Below, piece after piece: positions 10,286-21,098 of a stretch of 64,000 bases of DNA. The stretch spans positions 52,533,980-52,597,979 of the forward strand of contig JBCNJP010000025.1 in the NCBI GenBank assembly GCA_039602395.1, read 5' to 3'. Within the stretch, counting starts at the first letter, position 1; each line of letters begins with the position of its first letter. This stretch comes from Deinandra increscens subsp. villosa. Taxonomy: Eukaryota; Streptophyta; Magnoliopsida; Asterales; Asteraceae. The translations under genes were made by a program, and so were the position numbers. The notes under the pieces were generated by a model that was given only the letters and a program-made list of their open reading frames with translations, was not told the origin of the DNA and did not search any database.

Positions 10286-12787
10286 ACAAACCCGTTAGTT
10301 ACGTTATAAGTAACTAATGCATAACTAGGCCGAATACGTCCACGACCTTTGGTTGATCACCGAACCTGTCCATATGTGTTATGTGTTCATCATTGATTGT
10401 CTTTATGTGCTATGTGATTTAAGTACATGACTTATTATTGTGAATAGCATGATTAATTGTAAATACTTGATTATGTGAAAATTGCCTAAATTTGGTAGTC
10501 AGCGAAACTACCGAGCGAAATTACAGATTCGCCCGGTAGCTGGCTAGACTGATCAATGTGTCCGAGATCAGAGCCAGTTTCGCCAGTCAGCGAAACTGCC
10601 AGCGAAACTAGCCCCTGATATAAATAAACTTAATAAACCCTAGTAGCCTCATTTGCCTCATATCACAACAAACACACACACACTCTTTTCTCCTGGAGAT
10701 TCTGGTCAGTCGAGGTCCACACCAAGTTGTCGAGATCTCAGCCTCAAACCATCATCTACCAAGCTAGGAGATCGAACCGTGAGTCCCAAAAACCTCCATT
10801 ATGTGTTTTATATGTGTTATTCTCAAAAAGCATGACCAAACCTTCATAATATTGCTTGATCTTCTGTATATATGCTTTAGGATGCTAGATCTGTAATAAA
10901 GTTGATAACTTTACGTGTGAAATCCATCCATATTAGAGATTTGTGCAAATTAGTTCATTTTAGGGTTTTGAACCTATTTTAGAGATTTGATGATCAAAAT
11001 GCATGTTAAACTTGTTAAAGCTGCTTGATTTATGTTGGTAAATGCCTAGGGATGCTAGATAATGAATTGCATGTATGATCAGAAGCTGTTAGGTTGATTT
11101 TTAGGCAAATCCGTATGTTTTTCGCGACCAGCGAAACTGTTGTTCTCTGGGCGAAACTAAGTAGCGAAATTACATCTCCTTCCGGCGACACTGACCAGCG
11201 AAACTATAGTGTCGCCGGGTAACCTGACCAGACCAGCTCGGGCGAAATTACCGAGCGAAATACCTGAACGAAAGTTCAAACCAGTTTCCCTGCGAAACTA
11301 GGCTAGCGAAACTGCGTCAGCAGTTTCGGGCGAAACTAGCCTAGCGAAACTGTGTCACCGGGCATTGCCTAGCGAAAGTGCTGCCCGTGCACCTAGCGAA
11401 ACTGCCTAGCGAAACTATGCTAGCGAAACTAAGACCTAACCTAAAAACCAAACTTGTGAAATTGCTTAAGTGTTATGCCATGACTTGCATGATTTTGCCA
11501 TGATGAAACATGTTTGATATCTGATTTATATGAACCCTTGTTTATGATCAACCATTGGTGTCGTGTGTCGGTATGTCGAGTCATAGTTGCAACGTGCTAT
11601 GTTATGGGCCATAGTGACGTTAAGTAAAGATTAGACACGAAACTAATACTTAAGACCTAAACGTGTTCTAGGTCTTCGTTAAACAACAATATTTGGATTT
11701 ACTTGAAGTGTAGCAGTGCAACCCAAGGTGAGTGTCACTAACCCGCTTACCGTGAGTCCGATGGGCCACACAGAATAACTTAACGAAAACAATGCTGATA
11801 AACTCGAGAGTGCTAGGCACCTCACTGATAAACATGAGAACCCGGGATGCTTGGCACCCACTTGATGAACTGAAGTGTTTTATGGGAACACTTGTGAACT
11901 CTGAACAAATTGTTTTTCTGAAACAAAACTGAAAACGTTTTAATATGGCTAGTGTAGGTTAAAGTCTGAACCACATGATATCACATGTTTTCTAAGGATG
12001 CCTTATAACTTAAAAGTCCTCAACTAAAATTGTGCCATTAATTGTAAAGCGAGGGGATGTTGGGTAGATCTACTGGAGTTTGACAAACTCCGCCCCGTGG
12101 CACGGGGAGTGCACGGAGGAACAATATCAGCCTATTTGACCGTGGTCCCGAGAGGACACGGGGGAGGCAAAAACCGCGATGACTCTGTCCGCACCGTACG
12201 GGATGGCTCGGCCCCCACAAAAATAAGTCAGCTTTGGTACAAACTTCCTTAGAGCATGGAACAACGGATTAGCTACCCGCGATATCGGTTGAGTCCTTTA
12301 ACTTTACGGAACTAGTACATACCCGATGACGTGGTCACGGACAAACTATTTATAAACTGAGAATTAATTACGAGCATTGCTTTTCACAAATAAATATTTT
12401 GTAAGTGCATCTTGATACGAATTATGAATATGAGACCGGGCCAATGCATGACAAGCCCACTGTGAACTCACCAACCGTTAGGTTGACACTTGCGTGGTTT
12501 AAACTTTTGCAGATCGCTAAGGAGTATCCGGAGCGGGTTGGCATGGCACGTGAGGACCTTTATTTTAATTGAACTATTTTGGGAATTTAAAACAATGTTT
12601 GTGTAAGGCACGTGGTTAGTGCTAAAGACAATTAATTTTCCGCTGCGTTGTAATTGAGACCTTATTTATAACTTGTGTTTGAACTAACCCTGATTCGTTT
12701 AGTATTTGTAACTATGGTTGTGGATCCTGGTCTAGTCGCGCCCCTTAACGGTATAAACTCCGTTAGTGGTATTTTGGGGGTGTGACA
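10249..12787 (+). mobile_element. Solo LTR (LTR-A, complete copy) inside the gypsy gag-pol
   Basis: 2539 bp, TGTGACACCC to GGGTGTGACA, flanked by the exact duplication GGTGA (10244-10248 and 12788-12792). There is no primer site, internal region or second LTR, so it is the product of LTR-LTR recombination after a full insertion. Removing it and one duplication restores frame between protease and RT. It belongs to a different gypsy family from its host. Related copies begin at 5544 and 58219, both cut by gaps. Confidence 0.95.
11120..11430 (+). repeat. Cluster of AGCGAAACT words inside LTR-A
   Basis: The word AGCGAAACT and variants (GGCGAAACT, AGCGAAATT) recur more than a dozen times in about 300 bp; a smaller cluster lies near 10500-10610. 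The LTR-A copy at 58219 has the same arrangement (about 59090-59400). Spacing is irregular, so this is not a simple tandem array. Confidence 0.85.
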
Positions 12788-15700
12788 GGTGATATTCAGC
12801 ATCCTGAGTTCGTTTACCAAGGGACTCAGCCTCGAAAGTCCATCAAGATTATTTCTGCGCTTAAGGCTCAAAAGTTTTTATCACACGGTTGTGAAGGTTT
12901 CTTAGCCTCCATCAAGGATATTTTGATGGATTCACCTCGCATTGAAGACTTCCCTATAGTTCGAGATTATTCTGATGTCTTCCCAGAAGAACTACCAGGG
13001 ATACCACCTAAACGTGAAGTGGAGTTCACCATTGACTTGATTCCTGGATCTGAACCTATCTCTAAGGCACCCTATCGTATGGCCCCATTGGAATTAAAGG
13101 AGTTAAAGGAGCAGTTGCAAGGATTATTGGAACTCGGATTCATCCGACCTAGTGTTTCACCGTGGGGAGCGCCAGTTTTATTCGTGAAGAAGAAGGATGG
13201 TACTATGCGGCTTTGCATCGATTATCGAGAGCTCAATAATATCACCATCCGAAACCGATATCCGTTACCGCGTATAGACGACCTCTTCGACCAACTTCAG
13301 GGAGCAAAGTTCTTTTCAAAGATAGATCTCCGATCAGGTTACCATCAGCTGAGGGTCAGAGATGAAGATATTTCTAAGACAGCATTTCGAACACGTTATG
13401 GCCACTACGAGTTTCTAGTCATGCCGTTTGGTTTGACAAATGCTCCAGCTGTCTTTATGGACCTTATGAACAGAGTATTTCACGAGTATCTGGACCGTTT
13501 CGTGATCGTGTTTATTGATGATATTCTGGTATTTTCTAAAAGCAGAGAAGAGCACGAAGACCACCTTCGCACCGTTTTGCAGATCTTGCGCGAGAGAAAG
13601 TTATATGCAAAGTTTTCTAAATGCGACTTTTGGCTAGAAGAAGTAGCATTTCTAGGCCACATTGTGTCCGCTAAGGGTATCACTATGGATCCGTCAAAGG
13701 TGGAAGCTATCACGAAATGGCCTCGACCGACCACAGTTACTGAAGTTAGAAGCTTTCTCGGCCTCGCAGGTTATTACCGACGTTTCGTTGAAGGATTCTC
13801 TATCTTGGCATTACCTCTCACTCAGCTTATGAGAAAGGGGGTAAAGTTTGTCTGGAATGACGAAAGAGAAAAGAGTTTTGAAGAGCTGAAAAAGAGATTG
13901 GTGTCTGCCCCTATTCTTACTCTCCCTTCAGGTACAGGCGGATTTCAAATATATAGTGACGCCTCAAAGAAAGGGTTAGGTTGTGTCTTCATGCAGCATG
14001 GAAAAGTAATTGCCTACGGTTCGCGACAACTTAAACCTTATGAGGTAAACTATCCGACGCATGATCTAGAGCTCGCAGCTGTTGTTTTCGCACTCAAGAT
14101 ATGGAGACATTATTTGTATGGCGAGACATGCGACATTTTCACCGACCATAAGAGCCTCAAGTACATTTTCACACAGAAAGAACTGAATATGAGGCAGAGA
14201 CGATGGTTAGAACTCCTTAAGGATTATGACGCCAACATTCAGTACCACCCTGGTAAGGCGAACGTGGTGGCAGATGCTTTAAGCAGGAAAAATTCAGGCG
14301 GGTTGGCATGCCTTAACATCCAACCTCAGATATTATCAGACTTAGACAAAATGGGAATTGGGTTACAGTTCAATAAGTCTGATGGTTATCTAGCTAAATT
14401 AAGGATTGAGTCGGACCTTATTGGACGCATAAAGGAAGCCCAGCAGCATGATGGTGAACTTTGGGCGATATTGCAAAACTTGAAAGTAGGAAAGCAATCT
14501 GAATTTCGAGTAGACGAACAAGGAGTCATCTGGTGTGGAAAGAGATTGTGTGTTCCAGACGATCCTACACTTCGGGAATCTTTATTAGCTGAGGCACACA
14601 GTTCTCCATTTTCTATCCACCCAGGATCCACCAAGATGTACAGAGACTTGAAGCAGAATTTTTGGTGGAGCGGTATGAAGGAAGACGTAGCTAAGTATGT
14701 GGCTCACTGTATGACATGTCAACAAGTAAAGATCGAGCATAAGAGGGTCAGTGGAATGTTGCAACCATTAGACATCCCAGTGTGGAAGTGGGACGATATC
14801 TCTATGGATTTCGTCACGGGTTTACCGAAGACTTTCAAGAAGAATGACGCCATTTGGGTTGTAGTGGACAGACTCACGAAGTCTGCTCATTTCATACCTT
14901 TTCAGCAGGGTTACTCAGTCAGCAAATTATCACAGATGTTTCTTGAAAATATAGTTCGGCTTCATGGCACTCCATCTTCCATTGTTTGTGACAGAGATCC
15001 TCGCTTTACGTCACGATTTTGGAAAGGACTACAAAAATCTTGGGGTACAAAAATAAGGTTTAGCACGGCCTTCCATCCGCAGACTGACGGTCAGTCTGAA
15101 CGCACTATTCAGACTTTAGAGGATATGCTCAGAGCGTGTGCACTTGAGTGGAATGGGAACTGGGATGAGTATTTATGTCTAGTCGAATTCTCTTATAATA
15201 ATAGCTGGCAGGCCAGTATAGATATGGCTCCGTTCGAACTTCTCTATGGTCGGAAGTGTAGATCTCCTACATGTTGGTACGAGGTAGGAGAGAAGATAAT
15301 TGAAGGCCCAGAGCTTGTTGCAATCACCAACGACAAAGTAGCCGTTGCTCGAGAAAAGTTGAAAGAGGCTCAAACCAGACAAAAGAGTTATGCCGATCAG
15401 CATCGTCGCGCCTTGGAATTTAAGGAGGGAGATCATGTCTTTCTTAAAGTCTCACCATGTCGTGGTGTGCGTCGTTTTGGTATGAAGGGAAAGCTTAGTC
15501 CTCGTTTTATTGGTCCGTTTGAAGTTCTCGAAAGAGTTGGGGAACTCTCATATCGTTTGGCGTTACCACCTCAACTTTCTCACGTTCATAACGTCTTTCA
15601 TGTATCTCTGTTGAGGGGATACAATTATCACCCGTTGCACGTTGTCAACTACCCTTTACACATGATTCAAGAAGATCTTTCTTATGAAGAAGAACCTGAA

Positions 15701-15847
15701 GCTATTCTTGATCGTCAAGAACGAGTCATGAGGCGTAAATCTATACCGTTCGTTAAAATTCTATGGAAAAATCATTCGGAGCGTGAAGCAACTTGGGAGA
15801 CAGAAGAAATGATTCGCTCGCAGTATCCCGCTCTATTTGAAAACTAA
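12782..15847 (+). CDS. Gypsy pol: reverse transcriptase, RNase H, integrase, chromodomain
   Basis: The ATG at 12782 is created by the LTR-A junction; element-derived coding resumes at 12788-12793. The RT core has FFSKIDLRSGYHQ, a FGLTNAPAVF block and the catalytic box VFIDD at residues 243-247 (13508-13522). RNase H follows, with YSDAS near 13951 and the TDHKSL block near 14140. Integrase has an HHCC zinc-binding region (about 14600-14725) and a D,D-35-E core (DFVTG near 14808, CDRDPRF near 14990, SERTIQT near 15091). The C-terminus (about 15690-15840) with LWKNH and EATWE resembles the chromodomain of Tekay/Del chromoviruses, thought to guide insertion into heterochromatin. No internal stop. 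Separated from gag by the nested LTR, it probably cannot be translated as one polyprotein now. Confidence 0.95.
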   Translation: MTGDIQHPEFVYQGTQPRKSIKIISALKAQKFLSHGCEGFLASIKDILMDSPRIEDFPIVRDYSDVFPEELPGIPPKREVEFTIDLIPGSEPISKAPYRMAPLELKELKEQLQGLLELGFIRPSVSPWGAPVLFVKKKDGTMRLCIDYRELNNITIRNRYPLPRIDDLFDQLQGAKFFSKIDLRSGYHQLRVRDEDISKTAFRTRYGHYEFLVMPFGLTNAPAVFMDLMNRVFHEYLDRFVIVFIDDILVFSKSREEHEDHLRTVLQILRERKLYAKFSKCDFWLEEVAFLGHIVSAKGITMDPSKVEAITKWPRPTTVTEVRSFLGLAGYYRRFVEGFSILALPLTQLMRKGVKFVWNDEREKSFEELKKRLVSAPILTLPSGTGGFQIYSDASKKGLGCVFMQHGKVIAYGSRQLKPYEVNYPTHDLELAAVVFALKIWRHYLYGETCDIFTDHKSLKYIFTQKELNMRQRRWLELLKDYDANIQYHPGKANVVADALSRKNSGGLACLNIQPQILSDLDKMGIGLQFNKSDGYLAKLRIESDLIGRIKEAQQHDGELWAILQNLKVGKQSEFRVDEQGVIWCGKRLCVPDDPTLRESLLAEAHSSPFSIHPGSTKMYRDLKQNFWWSGMKEDVAKYVAHCMTCQQVKIEHKRVSGMLQPLDIPVWKWDDISMDFVTGLPKTFKKNDAIWVVVDRLTKSAHFIPFQQGYSVSKLSQMFLENIVRLHGTPSSIVCDRDPRFTSRFWKGLQKSWGTKIRFSTAFHPQTDGQSERTIQTLEDMLRACALEWNGNWDEYLCLVEFSYNNSWQASIDMAPFELLYGRKCRSPTCWYEVGEKIIEGPELVAITNDKVAVAREKLKEAQTRQKSYADQHRRALEFKEGDHVFLKVSPCRGVRRFGMKGKLSPRFIGPFEVLERVGELSYRLALPPQLSHVHNVFHVSLLRGYNYHPLHVVNYPLHMIQEDLSYEEEPEAILDRQERVMRRKSIPFVKILWKNHSEREATWETEEMIRSQYPALFEN

Positions 15848-15992
15848 AGGTAAGTTGTCTGTTTAGAACGTGATTGCTATTGATTGTTTTGTTTTTATTT
15901 AAATCCTACGTGATTAGGATATCGCAATTGTCTAATATGTCAAATAAGGTTCTTGCTATGTCCGGTTTAGAATTTCGAGGACGAAATTATTT

Positions 15993-16006
15993 TAGAGGGG
16001 AAGAGT
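15993..16006 (+). promoter_or_regulatory. Polypurine tract of the gypsy element
   Basis: TAGAGGGGAAGAGT lies directly before the 3' LTR. It is the RNase H-resistant primer for plus-strand DNA in this class of element. Confidence 0.85.
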
Positions 16007-18366
16007 TGAAATACCCGACAATTAATTAAATTAAATAAATGGATAATAATAATGATCACGTGAAGTGCTGGTAATTTCCATCTCCTTTGTGGACGTTTTT
16101 TTTTATTTTTTTTTTATTTTATTTTTTTTTTAAATTTCCGTCACCGAGATTGATTCTTTTCCAAATTCAATCTATCGTTATCCTCATGTCATTCGAACTA
16201 AGCTTCCGGTTTCGTTGGGCCATTGATCACAAATCGGAACTACTCATCTTAAAACCCCATCAAACAACTCGTTTCTTCATCTATATATATTCAAATCTCA
16301 CGAACATAACCGGAATCCCAGCCGTTGAGACACCGACCTGCACCACTGCACCGCCGCTCGCCACCCTGTTGGTCTTCGTACAAAACCTGAACAGCCACGA
16401 GATCGGCGAGACGGAAACGATTGACGACATTGAATCGGACTCAAGGTAACTCCATTTGATTTCCTTGTCTCGCGACTTGGTAACTTGTTAAAAACGTTCT
16501 CAAATCACCGGCTTCTAAACCTCCGTTTCTCTCGATCTCAGTGGTTCGTAACCGGCAATCTGCCTAAAACAATCATGAAACGTCATGCGTAAGCAGCCAG
16601 TTTGCCCCTGTTCGTTAATTATTCCACTACAGAACCGCCATACGTGTATCCCCGATCGTAGACGCACCACCATAGCAACTGATCCTGCATCCACAAGCTT
16701 CAATCTGGCGATTCTATCCGACTTGTGTTTCCATCCTCCTCCGTTAGTAAGGTACGAACTAAACCACCCATAAGTAATTTGTGTCGAACAGTTAAGAATT
16801 TTGAAAGGAGTTATAGACCTGCAAATTGAGTTATGTCTTGTAAATGGTGGTGGGTTTTAAATGGGAAGTAGGGCTTCACGTATCTACCTAAAGAAATACA
16901 TTGGATTCTTATCACGCTTTGACATGTATTTGCGAAGTTTTTTAAAACTACTGATATGAGTATAATTAGGACTTGTAAGCATTTAGCAAAGGTATTTTCA
17001 CTTGGGTTGGTAACTCACGAAAACCCCAGTAGACACACTGTCTAATTTTTTTTTATTTAGTACTTAAAAACATTATGTGAACTATTTTATACAAAGTATT
17101 GAACTAGTAAAGAAGTCATCGTAAAGCTTTCTAAACGTTTTAATGGAACTATATAAAGCATCATCAACAAAATTATGGGTTTATACTAAATAAGTTATCA
17201 GCGGATCTTATTCAAATACCATAAAATAAGCTTTTTATCAAAGAGGTTTATATTAAGATGCTACGTGGTTAAAATTTAACAAATACAAGTTGAAACAAAA
17301 TTAACTGTAGGTCCTCATGATATTTAAGGCCGGCATAGCATTACCTTGAAATTGTTCTTTTCGCTTAATAGCTAAGGTGCGGTTTTTCGACCCTTCCCTC
17401 GTAGCTTCTTTATTTGTTTTTGTTGAGTTCGTAATTCATTGCTTCAAAGTGGAATTATTGTATTTGCCTTATCGAATGATTAGTGTCATACCGTTTTCAT
17501 TGAATATCGTTACATTGCACCATACTGTTTTATTGAAATTGTTTACATGCGATAGGATAGATCCCTTTGTACTCATTATCGCATGTTCCCGTTATATTTG
17601 GACATCGTTACAAACCTTAGAGTTAAGGTTATAGAGACTTTTATATATTTACTTGCATATGTGACCGTTTTATTTGGCCTCAATACCCGAGCACATCCAC
17701 CTATGGGGACCATAGGGCGTCAATTGTGGCACCATTTGACGTGCTCTATCTGTGGCAGAGCGATTAGCCACGGCGTCTCGAAGTAGTTAATGAGGTGCTA
17801 AGTTGCTGCACTAGTTAGTTAATTAGAGGCGTATGGATCGATCCTAGGAAAATTACTGTTATTTGGTGAATTGGTTAGGTGTGTGTGCCCACACTCCCAT
17901 ATCACATTACTGGTACATTAGGGCTGCAGCCAATGTACATATTGTTACTGTTAGTGTTACTGGCTCGAATGGGTATTTCCTTATTGATACGTCTCATTTA
18001 TTTCTTCTGAGTCGTATATTTGTTTTATCCTCATTGTGACATTGTACTGCTATTGTTTCACCGTTACTGAGCAATTTTTGGCTCAGCCGTTTCCTTTTCT
18101 TTTGTCTTCTTTATTTTATGACAGGTACTTCTGGGGATAAGGGGAAAGAGATCAAGAGAGAGTAAAACTGATTAGGAGAGAAAAGTGGAAGAGTTTCTTA
18201 AAACTTTATTTATTTTAACTTATTTTCTTTCTGGGAACTCGACATGTTTTCGTTTAAAAACCTGGATTTTTGGATTTTAAGTATTTTACTAAGTATTTTT
18301 GGATTGTTGCTATCTCTGTTTACTGTATGAGCGACACGTCAGCCCTACTCGGGTTGGGGTGTTACA
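16007..18366 (+). repeat. 3' LTR of the gypsy chromovirus
   Basis: 2360 bp, matching the 5' LTR except for a few substitutions (for example near 16202, 17492, 17522 and 17734) and changes in the T/A tracts near 16100 and 17050. It ends GTTACA and is followed by the TATTG duplication. Confidence 0.96.
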
Positions 18367-18378
18367 TATTGTGTATTT

Positions 18379-18403
18379 GGGGGGGGGGGGGGGGGGGGGG
18401 GGG
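18379..18403 (+). repeat. G25 homopolymer
   Basis: Twenty-five consecutive G begin eight bases after the right target duplication. A run of this length is unusual in an AT-rich window and could form quadruplex structures; length errors in the assembly are also likely. Confidence 0.9.
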
Positions 18404-19361
18404 ATAACGCCCCACTACGGATAGCCTAATGGTGAAGATTAAATGATTTGAAGGTTTGGAACTCGAGGGTTTACATTTATCTTAAACATTAACTCATCTG
18501 CAATATGTTTTGTCACCAACCATAATATTATGAATTTATTTTAGAACAGATCTCAAGGATATCTTAAAAAGAAACATATAAATTATAAAATGTCAGTTCA
18601 GTTTTAATTTTTTTTACTCTTGGAAAATGAATAACCAAAACAGAACCGAACCAAAAATGTTCTGGTACTTCTGGTTTTTTTGTTCAGTTCGGTTTTCAGT
18701 TTCGGTTCTTTTAATTCTGTTTCTGCTCACCCCTCCTCCGGGAGAGGGTGGGGATAAGAAAGAAGTCATCTTGAAACAGGGTAGTTTGATAAGATATCAG
18801 AAAACTCGATGGTTGTAGCAGGCTGGAGTGAAACTGTTACTTTTTTCAAAACCTTTAAACTGTGAAAACACACACACACACACACACACACAAAATGGAG
18901 TGATCGGTTTCAGTAACCCAGGAGGAAAACTATAATCAACTCTAGAAAGACTTTAGATTAAATTAAAGACAAAGGTAAACCAGATTGAATGACGGAATAA
19001 TATTAATAAAAGAAAACAGTAAAAGAGGCTGCCTCTGTCTGTCAAAAAGTGTAACGATGCCCAGAAAACCCCCTTGTCAACTTATCAATTTAATACCACC
19101 CTTCATAAGAAAAATTGTCTTTGCAGTTATTCCTCTCAAGGTTGATTTGAAAAAACAGACACTCAAAGTCCAAAAGCTGCAAGACAACTTAACATAACAA
19201 CGTTCTATGTGAGTAAACGCCCACCCACTGTTTAGGGTCATAAAACACTAAATTGATATCTAGAAAACTAAAAGGGTATCACCAATTAATACCGAAACCT
19301 GTTACCCCACTTGCAAATTACAATGCTCTTCATCTTCAGTCTCAGTCTATATACCCGAGGA
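18404..19361. other. Intergenic region and probable 3' flank of the chaperone gene
   Basis: No coding exon recognised. It holds words such as AACCGAACC and GGTTCGGTTT (about 18640-18720), typical of word-rich plant MITEs, and an (AC)n tract near 18867-18893. The part just below 19361 should include the 3' UTR of the minus-strand gene. Confidence 0.45.
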
Positions 19362-20687
19362 TCAATCACTATCGAACGTTTCTGCAAATAAACGGAGACA
19401 TTACTCTTTATGTTTAAAACAGGAAAGAATCTGCAGATAAGAGTAATGATGATGGTTGAAAGTGTGTCTAGTTAAGGGGAGAGAACAAGAAACACAGAAT
19501 ACACTTCACAGGACATGCATGGCAAAAAGTGAACAGGGTTGGGGTCGGTCGGCTCATTTGTGGCTAAAACCGAACGTATAACCGATGTCTCCGTTATCAA
19601 ATTTTCATAGCGGTCAAAACATCCAATTATAAAGGCCGGCTTTGGAAAGGACGGTTAGGTTACTTCTGTTAGCCGCAGGCTTTGGATGTGGGTGGATTCA
19701 AACTAATTCAATTAATAATACAAAGATAACTCAGGCCAAATAAAATATTAACAATCCTTTTAGCTTATAAAGGCCAATAAGTGACGATCATTATGTCAAT
19801 TATAAAAAACTATAACTTTTTTGAGATATAACATATTATAACTTATAAAGAAGTATATAAACGTTGATTATAATGTCAACTTGGTTCGATTACTTTTGTT
19901 ATCCATATAACCTTTTTATAAAAGTGTGAGGCTAAAATTAACGGTAGTATAGTTTAACTAGAGTACCAGACCCAAAAAAATTTACTTAGTACATGAAGCA
20001 GCACCACACGCCCATGCCAGTGACACACCTCAAGCCGGTTCATGTACGCGCCTTGCCTGACCACCTTTGAGGCGCTGCCACAATCGCCTTAGGCGTGTTT
20101 TTCTTTACCAAGCATATAGCCATAACCGAACCATAAAATATGGTTATCAAATCATAACCACACTACCAAACCACCGATTTGGTTATTTTCGTTTGGGTTC
20201 ATTTAGTTATTTCCGTCTTTATGATCACCCCTATGGCAGATTATAAATTCAACTTCACAAACCGTGTATACAGCTGAATTTCATACATGTTTCTTCTAAC
20301 AAAAGACTACATTTTCTGCCATATTTCATCACCACAATTTTTTTGCCTCTCTCCCCTAGCTAACTACCAACTCTTCTCCTATGTAAAACTAACAATTTTA
20401 AATAATTAAATTATATACATAAATATCAAATATATAAATATTCTTATTCTAATAATTTACCAAAACTTAAGAAATCATTAGATAGATAACGACGCCGAAG
20501 CACACTTAAGAGATTTACGTTTCCAGGTTCATAAAGATAGATGACGATGCTAAAGAAACAGGTAAAGGCAAAAAGAAGACCGCAAATATTGTAAGAGTAG
20601 AAAACATAGAGTTAGATGCACCTGTTTACTTATGATTTAAATTGTCTTTTATCTCATTGAGTATTTATTTATGTGTAAATATCGTGT

Positions 20688-20722
<35 letters not shown>

Positions 20723-21061
20723 AGAGAGAGAGAGTGAGAGAGAGAAACTCATACCTGCATGGACCTCCTCTCCACTCTGAGAGGCATCGACATTCTCAGC
20801 TTTATCATCTGGATCATCTGAACCATCTGAACCATCTTCATCTTCCGAACCATCTCCATCTTCCGATTCATCACCATCACTTTCAACAGGTTCTTTAGGT
20901 CTTGGTGGGGGGAATGTTGTGGATCTTCTACGTGAACCAAGGACAATGTTACTTGTGTCAATGCCTTCCAGCTCTTTTGCTTTTTCTTTTCTTCGTTTCA
21001 CGTCTTTGATTTCTATTTTAAAAAAAAAAAAAGTTAACTATACATATCAACATATATATAA

Positions 21062-21098
<37 letters not shown>

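Larger units (their letters stand above)
6188..18366 (+). mobile_element. Complete Ty3/gypsy chromovirus (Tekay/Del-like) LTR retrotransposon
   Basis: Flanked by a perfect 5-bp target duplication TATTG (6183-6187 and 18367-18371). The order is 5' LTR, primer site, gag-protease, [nested solo LTR-A], reverse transcriptase-RNase H-integrase-chromodomain, polypurine tract, 3' LTR. RT before integrase identifies gypsy; the long LTRs and C-terminal chromodomain-like segment point to the Tekay/Del chromovirus clade. Comparing the LTRs by eye I find about four or five substitutions plus length changes in T/A tracts and a 2-bp indel over 2.36 kb, so the insertion is recent. Without the nested LTR (and one GGTGA copy) the gag-pol frame would be continuous, so this copy was probably coding-competent before it was interrupted. 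Confidence 0.96.

Noticed and set aside
11120..11430. CRISPR-like array because of the regular AGCGAAACT word
   Set aside because: Spacing is irregular, repeats are only about 9 bp, the setting is a plant LTR, and there are no cas genes.
12782..12792. ATG at 12782 as a genuine pol start codon
   Set aside because: The codon arises at the LTR-A/duplication junction; the host element uses one continuous gag-pol frame.
18407..18485. Possible second SINE (TAGCCTAATGGT followed by GGTTTGGAACTCGAGG)
   Set aside because: The B-box match is poor and no flanking duplication is found.
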